A stretch of DNA of 64,000 nucleotides from Epithemia pelagica (Eukaryota > Bacillariophyta > Bacillariophyceae > Surirellales > Surirellaceae), in NCBI GenBank assembly GCA_946965045.2, contig OX337238.1, positions 2,108,001 through 2,172,000 of the forward strand, given 5' to 3'. Below the pieces are notes generated by a model, which was given only the letters and a program-made list of their open reading frames with translations, ran no database searches and was not told where the DNA came from. Numbering within the stretch: position 1 is the stretch's first letter; each line of letters opens with the position of its first letter. Made by a program: the position numbers and the translations under genes. Shown one piece after another: positions 62,521-64,000 of this stretch.

Positions 62521-64000
62521 ATGGCAGGAGTCACCACCAGAAATGCAGCTCCAACGAGGCGTCGACCCTTAGCAGTCCGAAATGCAAACTATGGAAGTAA
62601 TCAGAAAGAGGTTGAACGACAACGAAGAAGCATCTTGGCAGCAGTGGCAACAAGAAATAAAGAGAATCTTCCTAACAAGGACGGGACAATTACAAACAAA
62701 GATGCTCTTATTGCAGCAGCCAATGGAGGTTTAGTACTCCAAGAAGATAGTTCTGATGACGAGGAAGAAGAGGAACAGATCTCGATGAACAACGATCAAG
62801 CACAAGCACAAGAAGGCACAACTGTGGAAGGGAGTGGTAATCTTTTGGAGCAGGCAACAAATTCAGAAAGAGATGGAGCCGATGTGACTTCAGCAGATGA
62901 TAGCAATAATGAACAGGGTGGGCTGAGAACACAACCATCATCTGGTTTTGCGCAACCAACAAACACGGCAGTTAATAACATGGAGGAGGACGACGTCGGT
63001 GTAAATATTCTCACTGGACCTGAAATGCAACGAGCATTGCAGAATATGGGCAATGGACCCAGTGAGTATGATGGAGATGATTTTGATCCTAATGAGAGAC
63101 ATTTTCCTGCTGGAGGACTTGTCAGTAAGTTGTTAGATGCACAAAATAGAGGAGGACAATTTGTCGGTGAGACGGCTCTAATGACGGGGGTGTTTGTGGG
63201 TTGAATGCATCAGGTGATACCTTTGCTAACGACGTTTCTTCCCTTTCGGATATGTCGTCATCTTCATCATCTACTTTGCTAACAACAGGGCCTGATCAGG
63301 CGATGGAAACTCTTCTACAAGACGATATTCAAAATCAGTTGGCACAGGAAACACAGACAACAACAGTACACCATAATCAATCATCTTGCCCGACAAGTAC
63401 GATTGTAACATCCACTACACACAAAGGTTCTGTCGAAAAGGACAAGAATAAGAAGCAAAAGCCGAAGAAAAAGCCTGAGGTGGTATCGGAGAAGTTCTTT
63501 GATACATTTGTTCGGAAGGTGGCATGGCGTTATGTCAAGTATTTCTCCATGTCCGAAGATACTAAGGCAGATCCGAATGGTCTTTGGGGGAAGTATGGCA
63601 AAACATATTTTACTGAGCACTATTTCAAAGGCAAAGGCATTACGGATGCAAAACAACAAGAGGAGTGGTGGATTGAACATTCACCTTATATGCTTGACAA
63701 GTTCCGAAGCAAACGATCAAATGTTCTGGCTTCCATGCGAAAAGCATTTATAAGTAAGTGTCAATCGAAGAGTGAATGTGTTGGTTCATCATGTCGTCTT
63801 CTCATAAAGAGATGTGAGATAATTTGTTGCTGAATCTAGAACATGTGGGTCTTGATCTATGGCGTGACAGTAATTTCCAGCGGAGGTATCCATGCCTTTT
63901 GAACGACTGTGAAGACTTTGGGCCAATGCCTACCCTGGAAGAATTTCTGTTATTGAGAGGAGAGAAGTGTGACAACTATGCCTATTCATATCTCTTGCAA
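62521..64000 (+). CDS. Cargo protein 5: acidic protein with a W/K-rich domain, three exons, 3' end off-window
   Basis: The exons are 62521-63166, 63214-63753 and 63840 onwards. The introns are 47 nt (G|GTGAGA ... ATCAG|GT) and 86 nt (A|GTAAGT ... TCTAG|AA); both splice junctions keep phase and the frame stays open to the edge. The first ~200 residues are Asn/Gln/Glu-rich and disordered. A Lys-rich patch (KNKKQKPKKKP) precedes a globular domain: KVAWRYVKYFSMSED, LWGKYGKTYFTEHYFKG, WWIEHSPYMLDKFRSKRSNV. The basic, aromatic character would suit nucleic-acid binding, but no family is recognised. It is transcribed away from the transposase from a shared promoter region. Confidence 0.7.

Larger units (their letters stand above)
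46595..64000. mobile_element. Candidate giant Plavaka/CACTA-like DNA transposon with cargo (right end off-window)
   Basis: TE4 gag homology stops near 46594 and a distinct sequence begins (GGGCCCCGGCGC, then a hairpin GCGAATTT...AAATTCGC at 46628-46650). Clustered subterminal motifs, a tandem array, six cargo genes and a transposase follow, with no recognisable host gene to the end of the window. Base composition is visibly AT-richer than the host genes. The ends, terminal repeat and target duplication are not established. The element call rests on the transposase, the subterminal repeats and the absence of host genes. Confidence 0.55.

Overview
This window looks like nuclear DNA of a diatom, most likely a raphid pennate with a repeat-rich genome. 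The evidence is short GT-AG introns, an intron-containing nuclear tRNA-Asp, host genes full of acidic and polar runs, and several Ty1/copia retrotransposons of the type common in diatoms. The species was inferred from style, not matched.

Region 1 (1-16.3 kb) is mostly host DNA. It holds the 3' part of a tail-anchored, perhaps SNARE-like protein; an RCC1-repeat protein (-); a tRNA-Asp(GTC) with a 33-nt intron; a secreted 2-oxoglutarate/Fe(II) oxygenase-like protein with one intron; a PD-(D/E)XK nuclease-kinase fusion of Crinkler (CRN) type followed by a decayed relative; a MITE-like element; an organelle-targeted BioD-like/DRTGG protein; and a decayed PP2A catalytic-subunit pseudogene.

Region 2 (16.3-38.1 kb) is a tandem duplication rearranged by retrotransposons. 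The segment 33261-36239 is also present as 16326-16503 plus 23277-26090. The first copy is split by copia element TE1 (16504-23271; 318-bp LTRs with one difference; 5-bp target duplication GAAAG), and the second copy preserves the empty site. Copia element TE2 (26097-33260) sits exactly at the junction of the two copies and has no target duplication. The duplicated segment carries the C-terminal half of a large secretory-pathway CRN-like ATPase-nuclease gene; the full gene is 34606-37854 (-).

Region 3 (38.1-46.6 kb) is a nest. An old copia-like gag (TE4) is interrupted by element TE3 (38207-45594), whose 240-bp LTRs differ at one position but whose coding region has two in-frame stops and a frameshift.

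Region 4 (46.6 kb to the end) has no recognisable host gene and looks like one very large, cargo-carrying DNA transposon, left end near 46595 and right end outside the window. It has subterminal ATGCGCA repeats, a ~200-bp tandem array with ten copies of an ACGCTACA...AAGCG motif leading into the first cargo gene, a spliced RING gene, a second RING protein ending in a double-stranded beta-helix dioxygenase-like domain, a convergent pair of cysteine-rich paralogues, a Plavaka/CACTA-like transposase with one in-frame TGA, and a divergently transcribed, spliced gene running off the end. This combination of transposase, RING ligases, dioxygenase-like domain and cysteine-rich pair is the best candidate here for an undescribed system.
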